Shown: positions 7,601-16,327 of the stretch, piece by piece
How the letters are laid out: each line of letters starts with the position of its first letter
Position numbering within the stretch: position 1 is the stretch's first letter
Origin: Aquilonibacter sp963703325
GTDB lineage: Bacteria; Vulcanimicrobiota; Vulcanimicrobiia; Vulcanimicrobiales; Vulcanimicrobiaceae
Assembly (NCBI GenBank): GCA_963703325.1
Contig: OY969805.1
Coordinates: 1,488,001 to 1,552,000, forward strand
Direction: 5' to 3'
DNA length: 64,000 bases
The notes under the pieces: model-generated
Told to the model about the DNA's origin: nothing
The model's database searches: none
What the model saw: only the letters and a program-made list of their open reading frames with translations
Made by a program: the position numbers and the translations under genes

Positions 7601-9643
7601 ATGCCAGCCCAACGCTTCAAACTCGTCGCTCCGTATGCGCTTGCCGGGGATCAGCCCGCGGCGACTGACGCATTGGCGGAAGGTCTCCTGCGGGGCGACC
7701 GTGCGCAGACGCTGCTGGGCGTGACCGGCAGCGGCAAGACGATGGCGATGGCGCGCGTGATCGAACTCGTGCAGAAGCCGACACTCGTGCTCTGTCACAA
7801 TAAGACGCTTGCCGCCCAGCTTTGCGCCGAGTTCCGCGAGTTTTTCCCCGACAGCGCGGTCGAGTATTTCGTTTCGTATTTCGACTACTACCAGCCTGAA
7901 GCGTACGTCGCCTCGACCGACACCTACATCGAAAAGGATTCCTCGATCAACGAAGAGATCGAGCGCCTGCGCCATTCGGCGACGCAGTCGCTGTTGACGC
8001 GGCCCGACACGTTGATCGTGGCCTCAGTGTCGTGCATCTTCGGCTTGGGCTCGCCTTCCGACTACATGGAGATGTCGGCGCGAATCAAAGTCGGCGACGA
8101 GATCGATCGCGATATTTTATTGCGTAAACTGGTCGACATGCAGTACCGCCGCAACGATCTCAACCTGGTGCGCGGCACCTTCCGCGTGCGCGGCGACGTG
8201 CTCGAGTTCGTCGGCGTCGACGAAGAACTGGTGCATCGAATCGAATTCTTCGGCGATCAGATCGAGGCGATCAACGTGGTCAACCTGCTGACCGGCGAGT
8301 ACGTCGAAAGCAAGGATGAGCTCCTGATCTTTCCGGCCAAACACTTCATTACGCCCGACGAGAAGCTGCGGCGCGCGATCGCCTCGATCGAGGTCGAACT
8401 CGACGAGCGCCTGCGGTACTTCAAGGAGCACGGCAAGCTGCTCGAAGCGCAGCGTCTGGAGATGCGCACGCGCTACGATCTCGACATGTTGCGCGAGGTC
8501 GGCTACTGCAACGGCATCGAGAATTACTCGCGCCATCTCACCGGACGTGAGCCCGGATCGACGCCCTGGTGCCTGCTCGATTTCTTCCCGCCGGATCATC
8601 TCTATTTCATCGACGAATCGCACGTGACGCTGCCGCAGGTGCACGGCATGTACGGAGGCGACCGCTCGCGCAAGGAAGTCCTGGTCGAGCATGGTTTCCG
8701 CTTGCCGAGTGCGCTCGATAACCGGCCGCTGACCTATGGCGAGTTCGAAGACCACGTCAAGCAGATCATCTATGTGTCGGCCACCCCGGGTACGTACGAA
8801 CTCGGCCGCAGCGCCCAGACGGTCGAGATGATCATCCGCCCCACCGGCTTGGTGGATCCGGAAGTGGAGGTCCGGCCGACCCGCAATCAGGTCGACGATT
8901 TAATGGAAGAGGTGCGTCTGCGCGCGGAGCGTGGCGAACGCGTGCTCATTACGACGCTGACGAAGAAGATGGCCGAGGATTTGACTGACTTCTTGCTCGA
9001 GAACGGGCTGAAGGTGCGCTACTTGCACAGCGAGGTCGATACCCTAGAGCGCGTCGCGATTCTGCGCGATTTGCGCCTTGGCGTCTTCGACGTGCTGGTT
9101 GGTATCAATCTCTTGCGCGAAGGGCTCGATTTGCCGGAGGTCTCGCTGGTCGGCATTCTCGACGCCGATAAGGAAGGCTATCTGCGTAGTGCCACCTCGT
9201 TGATCCAAACGATCGGGCGCGCGGCGCGCCACGTCGAGGGCAAGGTGATCATGTATGCGGACAACATCACCGAATCGATGTCGCGCGCGTTGGGCGAAAC
9301 CAAGCGGCGCCGGGAGCGGCAGGTCGCCTTCAACGCGGAGCACGGCATCGAGCCGCGTTCGATACGCAAAGAGGTGCGCGATATTCTGAGCATGGTCGGC
9401 GCAACCGAGGAAACGGCCGAAAAGGTCAAGCTGGATAAGATTCCGCGGGATGTCGCGATGCGGATGGCGGCCGACCTCGAGAAGAAGATGCGTGAATACG
9501 CCGCCAACCTCGAGTTCGAGAAGGCCGCGGCGCTTCGTGACGAATTGATCGACCTGCGCAGGCAGATCGGCGGCAACGAGTCGTTGCTGTTCCAGGGAAA
9601 GGCGCCGAAGATCTTCGATACTGCGCTAAAGGAGCTGGTATAG
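7601..9643 (+). CDS. uvrB: Excinuclease ABC subunit B
   Basis: UvrB is the damage-verifying helicase of nucleotide excision repair and loads UvrC. Walker A is at about residues 40-47 (GVTGSGKT). The damage-probing beta-hairpin follows in the region YFDYYQPEAYV ... YIEKDSSIN. Helicase motifs include FIDESHVTLPQ, YVSATPG and TLTKKMAEDL. A C-terminal UVR motif (LEKKMREYAANLEFEKAA) is the UvrC contact. At 680 residues it has the normal length. It opens a plus-strand run in which uvrA and ligA follow within 9 kb. Confidence 0.97.
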   Translation: MPAQRFKLVAPYALAGDQPAATDALAEGLLRGDRAQTLLGVTGSGKTMAMARVIELVQKPTLVLCHNKTLAAQLCAEFREFFPDSAVEYFVSYFDYYQPEAYVASTDTYIEKDSSINEEIERLRHSATQSLLTRPDTLIVASVSCIFGLGSPSDYMEMSARIKVGDEIDRDILLRKLVDMQYRRNDLNLVRGTFRVRGDVLEFVGVDEELVHRIEFFGDQIEAINVVNLLTGEYVESKDELLIFPAKHFITPDEKLRRAIASIEVELDERLRYFKEHGKLLEAQRLEMRTRYDLDMLREVGYCNGIENYSRHLTGREPGSTPWCLLDFFPPDHLYFIDESHVTLPQVHGMYGGDRSRKEVLVEHGFRLPSALDNRPLTYGEFEDHVKQIIYVSATPGTYELGRSAQTVEMIIRPTGLVDPEVEVRPTRNQVDDLMEEVRLRAERGERVLITTLTKKMAEDLTDFLLENGLKVRYLHSEVDTLERVAILRDLRLGVFDVLVGINLLREGLDLPEVSLVGILDADKEGYLRSATSLIQTIGRAARHVEGKVIMYADNITESMSRALGETKRRRERQVAFNAEHGIEPRSIRKEVRDILSMVGATEETAEKVKLDKIPRDVAMRMAADLEKKMREYAANLEFEKAAALRDELIDLRRQIGGNESLLFQGKAPKIFDTALKELV

Positions 9644-10537
9644 ATGCTATCGCGCGGAGATTTCTTGCAGACCACTGCGGTTGCGGCGGCGGGTACGGCG
9701 GCCTCGCGTGAGGTCGCTCAGGCGCCGGCAGGACGAGGCAAAGTGAAGATGCGGTGGTTCGGCGGCGGCGTCTACGAACTCGCGACGCCCGACGACAGTG
9801 CTATCGTGCTGGTCGATGCCTGGATTTGGAACAATACGGGTTGGACGGCATTCGGTATCGAGAAACCGCCCGAGTTGCAGAGCGCGGCCGCCTACGCGGC
9901 GCATTTGAAATCGCGCAATCCGCAATACGTGCTCGTGGCGCTCACCCATGACCACGGCGATCATATCGGCGACTATTTCGAGTTGCTGCCGGCGCTGCTC
10001 GCCGCCGGCTTACCCGTGATGACGACGGGGCAGAGCGATCTGATGCGCGTCGGCCTCGTGCCGAAGTTTAAGGCCGCGAACCTCGACATGGCGACGCTCG
10101 TCGCGAACAAAGGGGCGGCAATGAACTTCGGCGGCGAGACGGTGCACGGCTCGATTCACGCGTGGCTCGTTCCCGCGATCCATTCGACTGGGCTCGGCTA
10201 TCCGCCGGCCGGATTCATCATCGATATCGGCGGCACGCGCGTCTACGCTTCCGGCGATACCGACTACTTCGGCGATATGCACGACCTCGGTAAGCGCTAC
10301 CAACCGCAGATCGCGGTCGTCTGCACCGGCAACGGCGCCTTTACCATGGGGCCGAACGACGCGGCGATGACGGTCAAAGCGTTCGGTGTCTCGCACGCCG
10401 TGCCGGTGCACTACGCGCACAATCCGCTCGTACTCGGCATCCACGCCGGCGACCAGTTTGCCGCCGCCGTTGCCAAAACGTCGCCGAAAACCACCGTATC
10501 CGTCCTGCACCCGGGCCAAAGCATTACGATTTCATAG
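9644..10537 (+). CDS. Exported metallo-beta-lactamase-fold hydrolase
   Basis: The HxHxDH metal site is visible as THDHGDHIGD, followed by further MBL ligands (IPAIHST region, ASGDTDYFGDM, and HYAHN near the C-terminus). The overall pattern is like the UPF0173 L-ascorbate-lactonase-like group. The substrate is unknown. The N-terminus resembles a Tat signal (LSRGDFLQTTAVAAAGTAA), but the second arginine is a glycine. The ATG at 9644 immediately follows the uvrB stop, and its own stop overlaps the next GTG by one base, so the three are probably translated from one message. Confidence 0.75.
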   Translation: MLSRGDFLQTTAVAAAGTAASREVAQAPAGRGKVKMRWFGGGVYELATPDDSAIVLVDAWIWNNTGWTAFGIEKPPELQSAAAYAAHLKSRNPQYVLVALTHDHGDHIGDYFELLPALLAAGLPVMTTGQSDLMRVGLVPKFKAANLDMATLVANKGAAMNFGGETVHGSIHAWLVPAIHSTGLGYPPAGFIIDIGGTRVYASGDTDYFGDMHDLGKRYQPQIAVVCTGNGAFTMGPNDAAMTVKAFGVSHAVPVHYAHNPLVLGIHAGDQFAAAVAKTSPKTTVSVLHPGQSITIS

Positions 10538-11598
10538 TGCCGGTTTCGCCGCGCGAGATTGCTGCCGTCGAAGAAAAGCTCGCGTGGTGTATCGCCGTGC
10601 ATGCGGCGCCCGATCTGATCGATCGTCTGCGTGCCGCGCTTGCCGGCGGCCAGGTCGAGTTGGTGGAGAAATCCGCCGACGCGATGCTACCGCGTGCGCC
10701 GAACCTGCGCGTGGCAGAGCCGTGCCGGCCGGTGCGCGATGGTGACGACGCTCGTTTCGACAACGGCCTCGTGAGGGCATCGGTCAACGAACGTGGCGTG
10801 CTGCTCGAGCTCGCCTCCCCGCGTACGAGCGTTCCGCTCGCTCAGGCAAATTTGCTCGCGGCCTTCCGCGATTTTCCGAAGCGATGGCCCGTGCGCGTGC
10901 GGCCGTCCGGTTTCGAACTGCACGATGATCGCGTCGAGGTGCGCTTCTTGGTTGGATCCTCGCCCGCAACGATGTCGATCGAGGTGCGCCGCGGCGAGCC
11001 GTTCGTTCGTGTAGCGTGTGCGATCGACTGGAACACGTCGCGCGCTACGCTCATGCTCGAGAGCTGGGTCGCAATGCGCGCCGGCGACGTAAACTACGGC
11101 GCACAACGGCAGTTTGCAGCGATCCGCGACGACCGCGCGGGCGTCGCGCTCTTCGTCCTCGATCCACTCGACTGGACGTCGCGCGCGCTGCGTAAGGGAG
11201 GTGTGCATCTTCGCACGTCATTGCTCCACGATCGTGGTCCGGCGCAGCTCGCCTGGGCCTACGCGCCGTTCGAGCCGGGCATCTCCAACGGCGCGTTGGA
11301 AGCTGCCTGGGAAGCCTTCGCCTCCCCTCCGCGCGTGCGGCTGTTCCAAAGTGACGATCCGTCGATCGTCGTCGTTGCGTGCAAACCGGCGTCCGACGGC
11401 AACGGCGTGATCGTGCGGGTGCGCGAGTGCGACGGCCAGGCGCGTACCCTGCAACTTCGCTGCGGCGCTCGGATGCGAGAAGTGCAAGCGGTCGACGACC
11501 GCGAACGCCCGCTCGAGAGGCGTGCGGCTATCGAGGGCGAGGCGATCGTCGCGCCGATCGATGCATCCGCGCTGCAGTCGTTTCGCGTACGGTTCTAA
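10537..11598 (+). CDS. Stand-alone alpha-mannosidase (GH38) C-terminal-domain-like protein
   Basis: The 353 residues follow the C-terminal beta-sandwich of GH38 alpha-mannosidases. A strand-rich opening (RFDNGLVRASVNERG) precedes a segment aligning with the family's disrupted substrate cleft (LLAAFRDFPKRWPV). Next come CAIDWNTSRATLMLESW, FAAIRDDRAGVALFVLDPLDW and WAYAPFEPG. No GH38 catalytic barrel with its Asp nucleophile is present here or just upstream, where the MBL gene sits. It may bind sugars, act with another subunit, or be a remnant. The GTG start overlaps the preceding TAG (TAGTG), implying coupling. The call rests on pattern similarity only. Confidence 0.5.
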   Translation: MPVSPREIAAVEEKLAWCIAVHAAPDLIDRLRAALAGGQVELVEKSADAMLPRAPNLRVAEPCRPVRDGDDARFDNGLVRASVNERGVLLELASPRTSVPLAQANLLAAFRDFPKRWPVRVRPSGFELHDDRVEVRFLVGSSPATMSIEVRRGEPFVRVACAIDWNTSRATLMLESWVAMRAGDVNYGAQRQFAAIRDDRAGVALFVLDPLDWTSRALRKGGVHLRTSLLHDRGPAQLAWAYAPFEPGISNGALEAAWEAFASPPRVRLFQSDDPSIVVVACKPASDGNGVIVRVRECDGQARTLQLRCGARMREVQAVDDRERPLERRAAIEGEAIVAPIDASALQSFRVRF

Positions 11599-11600
11599 CA

Positions 11601-12320
11601 ATGAGTCGAAAATTGGAAGTCGTCCTGTTCGACTTGGACGATACGTTGCATGACGATACGTACGCGTTCACCAGCGCGGCGGAAGAGGTCGCGCGTGAAA
11701 TCGCGCTCGAACGCGGCGTCGATGCGCTCGCTCTCAAGCGAGCGTACGTGGCCGAAGCGGAAGGCTTCTGGCATCGGCTCACGCCCGAGCAGCTGCGCAA
11801 TCGGCTCTCGGGTCTGCGTGAAATGATGTGGAACAGCGCGCTCGAACGCGTTGGTATCGCCGATCCGGATCTCGCGCAGCGAAGCGCCGCCAATTACAAC
11901 GAATACCGCAAGAAATACTTCTCAGTCTTTCCCGGCGCGATCGAGCTGCTTCGCGCGCTACGCGAACGCGGGTGCAAACTCGGGATTCTGACCAACGGAT
12001 TTTCGGAAACACATCGAGAGAAAATCAAACTATTGCAGATCGGCGAGTACTTCGACGCGATCTTTATCGCCGATGAAGTCGGGATGATCAAACCCGATCC
12101 GCTGCTCTTTGCGCACGCCTGCACCACTCTCGGTTCGGCGCCGGCGCGTAGTGCGATGGTCGGCGATCGCTACGAACGCGACGTTCGCGGTGCGCTAGAA
12201 GCCGGGCTCTACGCCGTGTGGCTGAATGTCCGCAACGAGCGCGTTCCGGCCGGCGCGCCGCCGCCCGACGCCACTTGCAGCACGATCGGCGAGGTGCTGG
12301 CCGCCCTGGAGCGCGCATGA
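11601..12320 (+). CDS. HAD-superfamily phosphatase, subfamily I
   Basis: All four HAD motifs are present: DLDDTLHDD at the N-terminus with both catalytic aspartates, ILTNGF as motif II, the Lys in MIKPDP as motif III and MVGDRYERDVRGA as motif IV. A helical cap lies between motifs I and II, as in YjjG-type nucleotidases and haloacid-dehalogenase-like phosphatases. The physiological substrate is unknown. The frame is open upstream to 11379, but the ATG at 11601, three bases after the previous stop, places motif I correctly. Its TGA overlaps the next ATG (ATGA). Confidence 0.82.
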   Translation: MSRKLEVVLFDLDDTLHDDTYAFTSAAEEVAREIALERGVDALALKRAYVAEAEGFWHRLTPEQLRNRLSGLREMMWNSALERVGIADPDLAQRSAANYNEYRKKYFSVFPGAIELLRALRERGCKLGILTNGFSETHREKIKLLQIGEYFDAIFIADEVGMIKPDPLLFAHACTTLGSAPARSAMVGDRYERDVRGALEAGLYAVWLNVRNERVPAGAPPPDATCSTIGEVLAALERA

Positions 12321-13000
12321 CGCAGAGCGCACGCGATCTCGAAAATACGTTTGTCCGCGCGTGGAGTCTGCTGCTGCGCAATCCGGTGATCCTCGTTCCG
12401 GGCATCGTCGCTGGCGCGTTGCAAACGACGGCGTCGATCGCGGTGCAGGCGCTCCCCGACGAGGTCGCGCTCCTAGCCGCACTGGTGACGGTGACGCTTG
12501 CGATCTCGCTCGCGCAAATGGCCTACGTCACCGGGATGGCGGGCGCGGCATGGCGGCACGAACGGACCAGCTTGCGTGACGGATGGCACGCGCTCGCACT
12601 GCGCTGGCTAGCGGCCGTGGGAGCGGTGGTGCTGCTTTTGGTGATCGGCTTCTGCGCCTCGGCGCTTGCCCTGGCCACCTTCGGGATCTCGGTCGTGGCG
12701 TACGTGGTGTTCTTCATCTACACCATCGCCGCGGTCATCATCGGCGAACGGCCGCCGATCGACGCCATCGTCGAGTCGGCGAGCACGGCGCTGGCCAACG
12801 TCGTTCCTACCGTTGCGGTGGTGGCGCTGATCGCGCTGATTGCGGCGCTGGGCGGCTGGCTCGGGTCGTTGGCCGGACGACTCTCGGATACAGGCGGGTG
12901 GCTGGTGACAGGACTCCTCCAACAGATCATCATTGCCTATAGCTCGCTCGTCATTGCCGGCGAGTACCTGAAACTCACCAGCCCCCCGACCGAGTCTTAG
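12317..13000 (+). CDS. Integral membrane protein of unknown function
   Basis: This 227-residue protein is almost wholly hydrophobic, with about five to six membrane segments (PVILVPGIVAGALQTTASIA, VALLAALVTVTLAISLAQMA, WLAAVGAVVLLLVIGFCASA, VVAYVVFFIYTIAAVIIG, TVAVVALIALIAALGGWLG and one near the end). The N-terminal LENTFVRAWSLLLRNPVILVPG and the amphipathic linkers resemble the bacterial DUF4013/glycerophosphodiester-phosphodiesterase membrane-domain style, but no diagnostic motif is visible. It starts within the stop of the HAD gene and ends 9 bp before uvrA. Confidence 0.7.
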   Translation: MTQSARDLENTFVRAWSLLLRNPVILVPGIVAGALQTTASIAVQALPDEVALLAALVTVTLAISLAQMAYVTGMAGAAWRHERTSLRDGWHALALRWLAAVGAVVLLLVIGFCASALALATFGISVVAYVVFFIYTIAAVIIGERPPIDAIVESASTALANVVPTVAVVALIALIAALGGWLGSLAGRLSDTGGWLVTGLLQQIIIAYSSLVIAGEYLKLTSPPTES

Positions 13001-13009
13001 GAAGGCTGT

Positions 13010-15976
13010 ATGGCTGCCGGTCTTGACCACATCGTTATCAAGGGCGCGCGCGAACACAACCTCAAGAACGTCGACCTCACGCTGCCGCGCAACGCGCTCA
13101 TCGTCGTGACCGGTCTGTCCGGCTCGGGGAAGTCGTCGCTCGCGTTCGATACTATTTATGCCGAAGGGCAACGCCGTTACGTCGAGTCGCTCTCGTCGTA
13201 TGCGCGGCAATTTCTCGGTCAGATGGAAAAGCCCGACGTCGATTATATCGAGGGGCTGTCGCCCGCGATCTCGATCGATCAGAAGTCGACCTCGCGCAAT
13301 CCGCGCTCGACGGTCGGCACCGTTACCGAAGTATACGACTATCTCCGCTTGCTCTACGCTCGCGTGGGAACGCCGCATTGTTATAACTGCGGACGCGAGA
13401 TCAGCACGCAATCGAGCGAGCAGATCGTCGACGCGATCATGGAGTTACCCGAAGGGACGCGGATCCAAGTGCTGGCGCCGCTGGTGCGCGGGCGCAAGGG
13501 CGAATATGCCAAGCTCTTCGAAGAAGTCGCCAAAGAGGGCTTCGCGCGCGTGCGCGTCGACGGCGATGTCAAAGAGCTGCGCGAGAAGATCACGCTCGAC
13601 AAGAAGCGCAAGCACACGATCGAGGTCGTGGTCGACCGCCTCGTCATCAAGCCGGACATTCGCAAACGGTTAACCGACTCGATCGAAACGACGCTCCGGC
13701 TCTCGACCGGCATCGTCACCGTTCTTCGGCAAGATGACAAGAGTTGGGAAGAACTGACGTTCAGCGAAGCGTTTGCGTGCGTCTATTGCGGCATCTCATT
13801 CGAAGAGCTTGCGCCGCGGCTGTTTTCGTTCAACTCACCGTACGGCGCGTGTCCGGCGTGCACCGGCCTCGGCGAGAAGATCGAGATCGACCCGTGGAAA
13901 GTCATTCCCGACCGCAGCAAGTCGATATCCGACGGCGCGATCGTACCGTGGAGCAAGAGCCTCGGCGGCGGCCGATTCCCGTCGATGAATCCGTACTACC
14001 TCCAGCAACTCGAGCGCGTGCTGCGCAAGTATCGCGTGAAGATGTCGACGCCCATCGAAGATCTCTCCGACGACGTGCTCGACGTCATTCTCTACGGTAC
14101 CGATAAAGAACAAGACTTCGCCTTCACCTCGCGCTCAGGCAAAACGTGGGAGTACCGGTCGTCGTTCGAAGGCGTGATCAACAATCTGCAGCGCCGCTAC
14201 AACGAAACGTCGAGCGACTACGTCAAGGAAGACATCGAGAAATACATGTCGGCTTCGGTCTGCCCGAGCTGCAAGGGCGCGCGTCTCAAACCCGAAGCGC
14301 TGGCGGTGACGATCGGCGGCAAGAACATCGACGCGGTGACGCGGATGTCGATCGAGAATGCCGAGGCGTTCTTCCGTACGTTGACGCTCACGCCGCGACA
14401 AGAGCAGATTGCGCACCAGATTACCAAAGAAGTTCGGGCGCGTCTGGGCTTTCTCACCAACGTCGGCTTAAACTATCTTACGCTCGCGCGTTCGGCGACG
14501 ACGCTCTCCGGCGGCGAATCGCAGCGCATTCGGCTCGCAACGCAAATCGGCAGCGCCTTGGTGGGCGTGCTGTACATTTTGGACGAGCCCTCGATCGGGT
14601 TACATCAGCGCGACAACGACCGCCTGTTGGCGACTCTGCGGACGCTGCGCGATCTCGGCAATACGCTCATCGTGATCGAACACGATGAAGATACGATGCG
14701 CACGGCCGACGTGATCGTCGATATTGGCCCGGGCGCCGGTGCTGAAGGCGGCGAGATTCTGACCGTCGGGACGCTGGACCAAATCATTGCAAATCCGATC
14801 TCCGAAACGGGCGCGTATCTCTCAGGACGAAAATTCATTCCAATTCCTAAGCACCGCCGCAAGCCGCGTGGATGGCTCGACGTTCGCAAAGCGAACGCCA
14901 ACAACATCAGCGGCGTCGACGTGCGCTTCCCGATCGGCGTCTTCGCTGCGGTGACGGGTGTGAGCGGCAGCGGCAAATCGACGCTGGTGAATCAGGTGCT
15001 CGTGCGCGCGCTCAATCAGCATCTGCACGATCAGCCCGCCGGCGGTACCTACGGCACGGTCAAAGGCGCGGAACAGCTCGATAAGCTGGTCGTGATCGAT
15101 CAATCACCGATCGGCCGCACGCCGCGCTCGAATCCGGCCACCTACACCGGCGCGTTCGACATCATTCGTGAGCTGTTCTCGATGGTGCCCGAAGCGAAGA
15201 TCCGCGGCTATGCGCCGGGGCGTTTCTCGTTCAACGTCAAGGGCGGCCGCTGCGAATCGTGTGAAGGCGACGGCATCATCAAGATCGAGATGCACTTCCT
15301 CCCCGACGTCTACGTGCCGTGCGAGGTTTGCAAGGGTAAGCGCTATAACGCGCAGACGCTCGAGGTGCGGTACAAGGGCAAGACGATCGCCGACGTGCTC
15401 GAGATGCGCGTTGACGAGGCGGTCGAGCTTTTTGCGACCATCCCGCGCATCCACAATAAACTCAAGACGATTTGCGAAGTGGGCCTGGGCTACATCAAGA
15501 TGGGTCAGCCGGCGACGACGCTTTCAGGTGGAGAGGCGCAGCGCGTCAAGTTGGCGACGGAGCTTTCGCGCCGGTCGACGGGCCGGACGTTCTACGTGCT
15601 CGACGAGCCCACGACGGGATTGCACTTCGCCGACATTCACAAGCTGCTCGAGGTGCTGCAAAAGCTGGTGCAGACCGGCAACACCGTACTCGTGATCGAG
15701 CACAATCTCGACGTGATCAAAACGGCGGACTATTTGATCGATCTCGGCCCCGAGGGCGGCGATCGCGGCGGAACGGTCGTCGGCACGGGAACGCCCGAAG
15801 AACTCGCAATCAACCCGGAATCCTATACGGGCGCCTATCTGGTGCCGGTGCTCGAGGACCAGCGAGCGGTCGGCCATCACGTGCCGGACAAATCCGCGCT
15901 CGAGCGGCTGGAGCGCGAAAATATGACCGCTCTCGACGATCTTGCCAAGGGTGACCGCGTCGCTATCGAAGCATAA
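13010..15976 (+). CDS. uvrA: Excinuclease ABC subunit A
   Basis: UvrA is the damage-sensing ABC ATPase dimer of nucleotide excision repair. It has two split ATPase modules: Walker A GLSGSGKSSLAFDT near residue 35 and GVSGSGKSTLVNQ in the second half, each with its signature (TLSGGESQRIRLA and TLSGGEAQRVKLA) and Walker B (LYILDEPSIGLH and FYVLDEPTTGLH). Zinc-finger cysteines appear as CYNC/CVYC, CPSCKGAR and CESCEGDG ... CEVCKGKR. At 988 residues it is slightly longer than average at the C-terminus. Confidence 0.98.
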   Translation: MAAGLDHIVIKGAREHNLKNVDLTLPRNALIVVTGLSGSGKSSLAFDTIYAEGQRRYVESLSSYARQFLGQMEKPDVDYIEGLSPAISIDQKSTSRNPRSTVGTVTEVYDYLRLLYARVGTPHCYNCGREISTQSSEQIVDAIMELPEGTRIQVLAPLVRGRKGEYAKLFEEVAKEGFARVRVDGDVKELREKITLDKKRKHTIEVVVDRLVIKPDIRKRLTDSIETTLRLSTGIVTVLRQDDKSWEELTFSEAFACVYCGISFEELAPRLFSFNSPYGACPACTGLGEKIEIDPWKVIPDRSKSISDGAIVPWSKSLGGGRFPSMNPYYLQQLERVLRKYRVKMSTPIEDLSDDVLDVILYGTDKEQDFAFTSRSGKTWEYRSSFEGVINNLQRRYNETSSDYVKEDIEKYMSASVCPSCKGARLKPEALAVTIGGKNIDAVTRMSIENAEAFFRTLTLTPRQEQIAHQITKEVRARLGFLTNVGLNYLTLARSATTLSGGESQRIRLATQIGSALVGVLYILDEPSIGLHQRDNDRLLATLRTLRDLGNTLIVIEHDEDTMRTADVIVDIGPGAGAEGGEILTVGTLDQIIANPISETGAYLSGRKFIPIPKHRRKPRGWLDVRKANANNISGVDVRFPIGVFAAVTGVSGSGKSTLVNQVLVRALNQHLHDQPAGGTYGTVKGAEQLDKLVVIDQSPIGRTPRSNPATYTGAFDIIRELFSMVPEAKIRGYAPGRFSFNVKGGRCESCEGDGIIKIEMHFLPDVYVPCEVCKGKRYNAQTLEVRYKGKTIADVLEMRVDEAVELFATIPRIHNKLKTICEVGLGYIKMGQPATTLSGGEAQRVKLATELSRRSTGRTFYVLDEPTTGLHFADIHKLLEVLQKLVQTGNTVLVIEHNLDVIKTADYLIDLGPEGGDRGGTVVGTGTPEELAINPESYTGAYLVPVLEDQRAVGHHVPDKSALERLERENMTALDDLAKGDRVAIEA

Positions 15977-15982
15977 CCCATT

Positions 15983-16327
15983 GTGTTCTCCGTCGTAATG
16001 TTGGTTTGCAGAGATCTCGCGCGCTCGCGCGATTTTTATCGCAACGTTATGGGCCTCAAGGTGCTCTCCGATCGATCCCCGCACTGGATCGAGTTCGAAT
16101 TAGCAAAAGGCGTGACATTCGGTTTGCACCAAGGAGGCGATCTGCTGGCGGTGCGGCCCGGATCGCTGCAGCTCGGTTTTACGGTTGAGAGTGTCGATCG
16201 GTTCGTCGCCGACTGCGGCACGCTGGCCGTGCCGATCCTGCAGTATCCCTACAACGAAGGGAACCTGCGCATCGCCGTGATTAGCGACCCCGACGGCTAT
16301 CCGATTCAAATCGGATCGAAGCGGTGA
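15983..16327 (+). CDS. VOC (glyoxalase/dioxygenase fold) protein
   Basis: A single vicinal-oxygen-chelate domain of 114 residues. It shows VCRDLARSRDFYRNVMGLKVLSD at the start of the first beta-alpha-beta unit, GVTFGLHQGG in the middle, and IAVISDPDGYPIQIG at the end of the second. Small VOC proteins include lyases, isomerases and antibiotic-binding proteins, so no substrate is assigned. The GTG start lies 7 bp after uvrA and the stop overlaps the ligA GTG (GTGA), so it is embedded in the repair gene run. Confidence 0.75.
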   Translation: MFSVVMLVCRDLARSRDFYRNVMGLKVLSDRSPHWIEFELAKGVTFGLHQGGDLLAVRPGSLQLGFTVESVDRFVADCGTLAVPILQYPYNEGNLRIAVISDPDGYPIQIGSKR

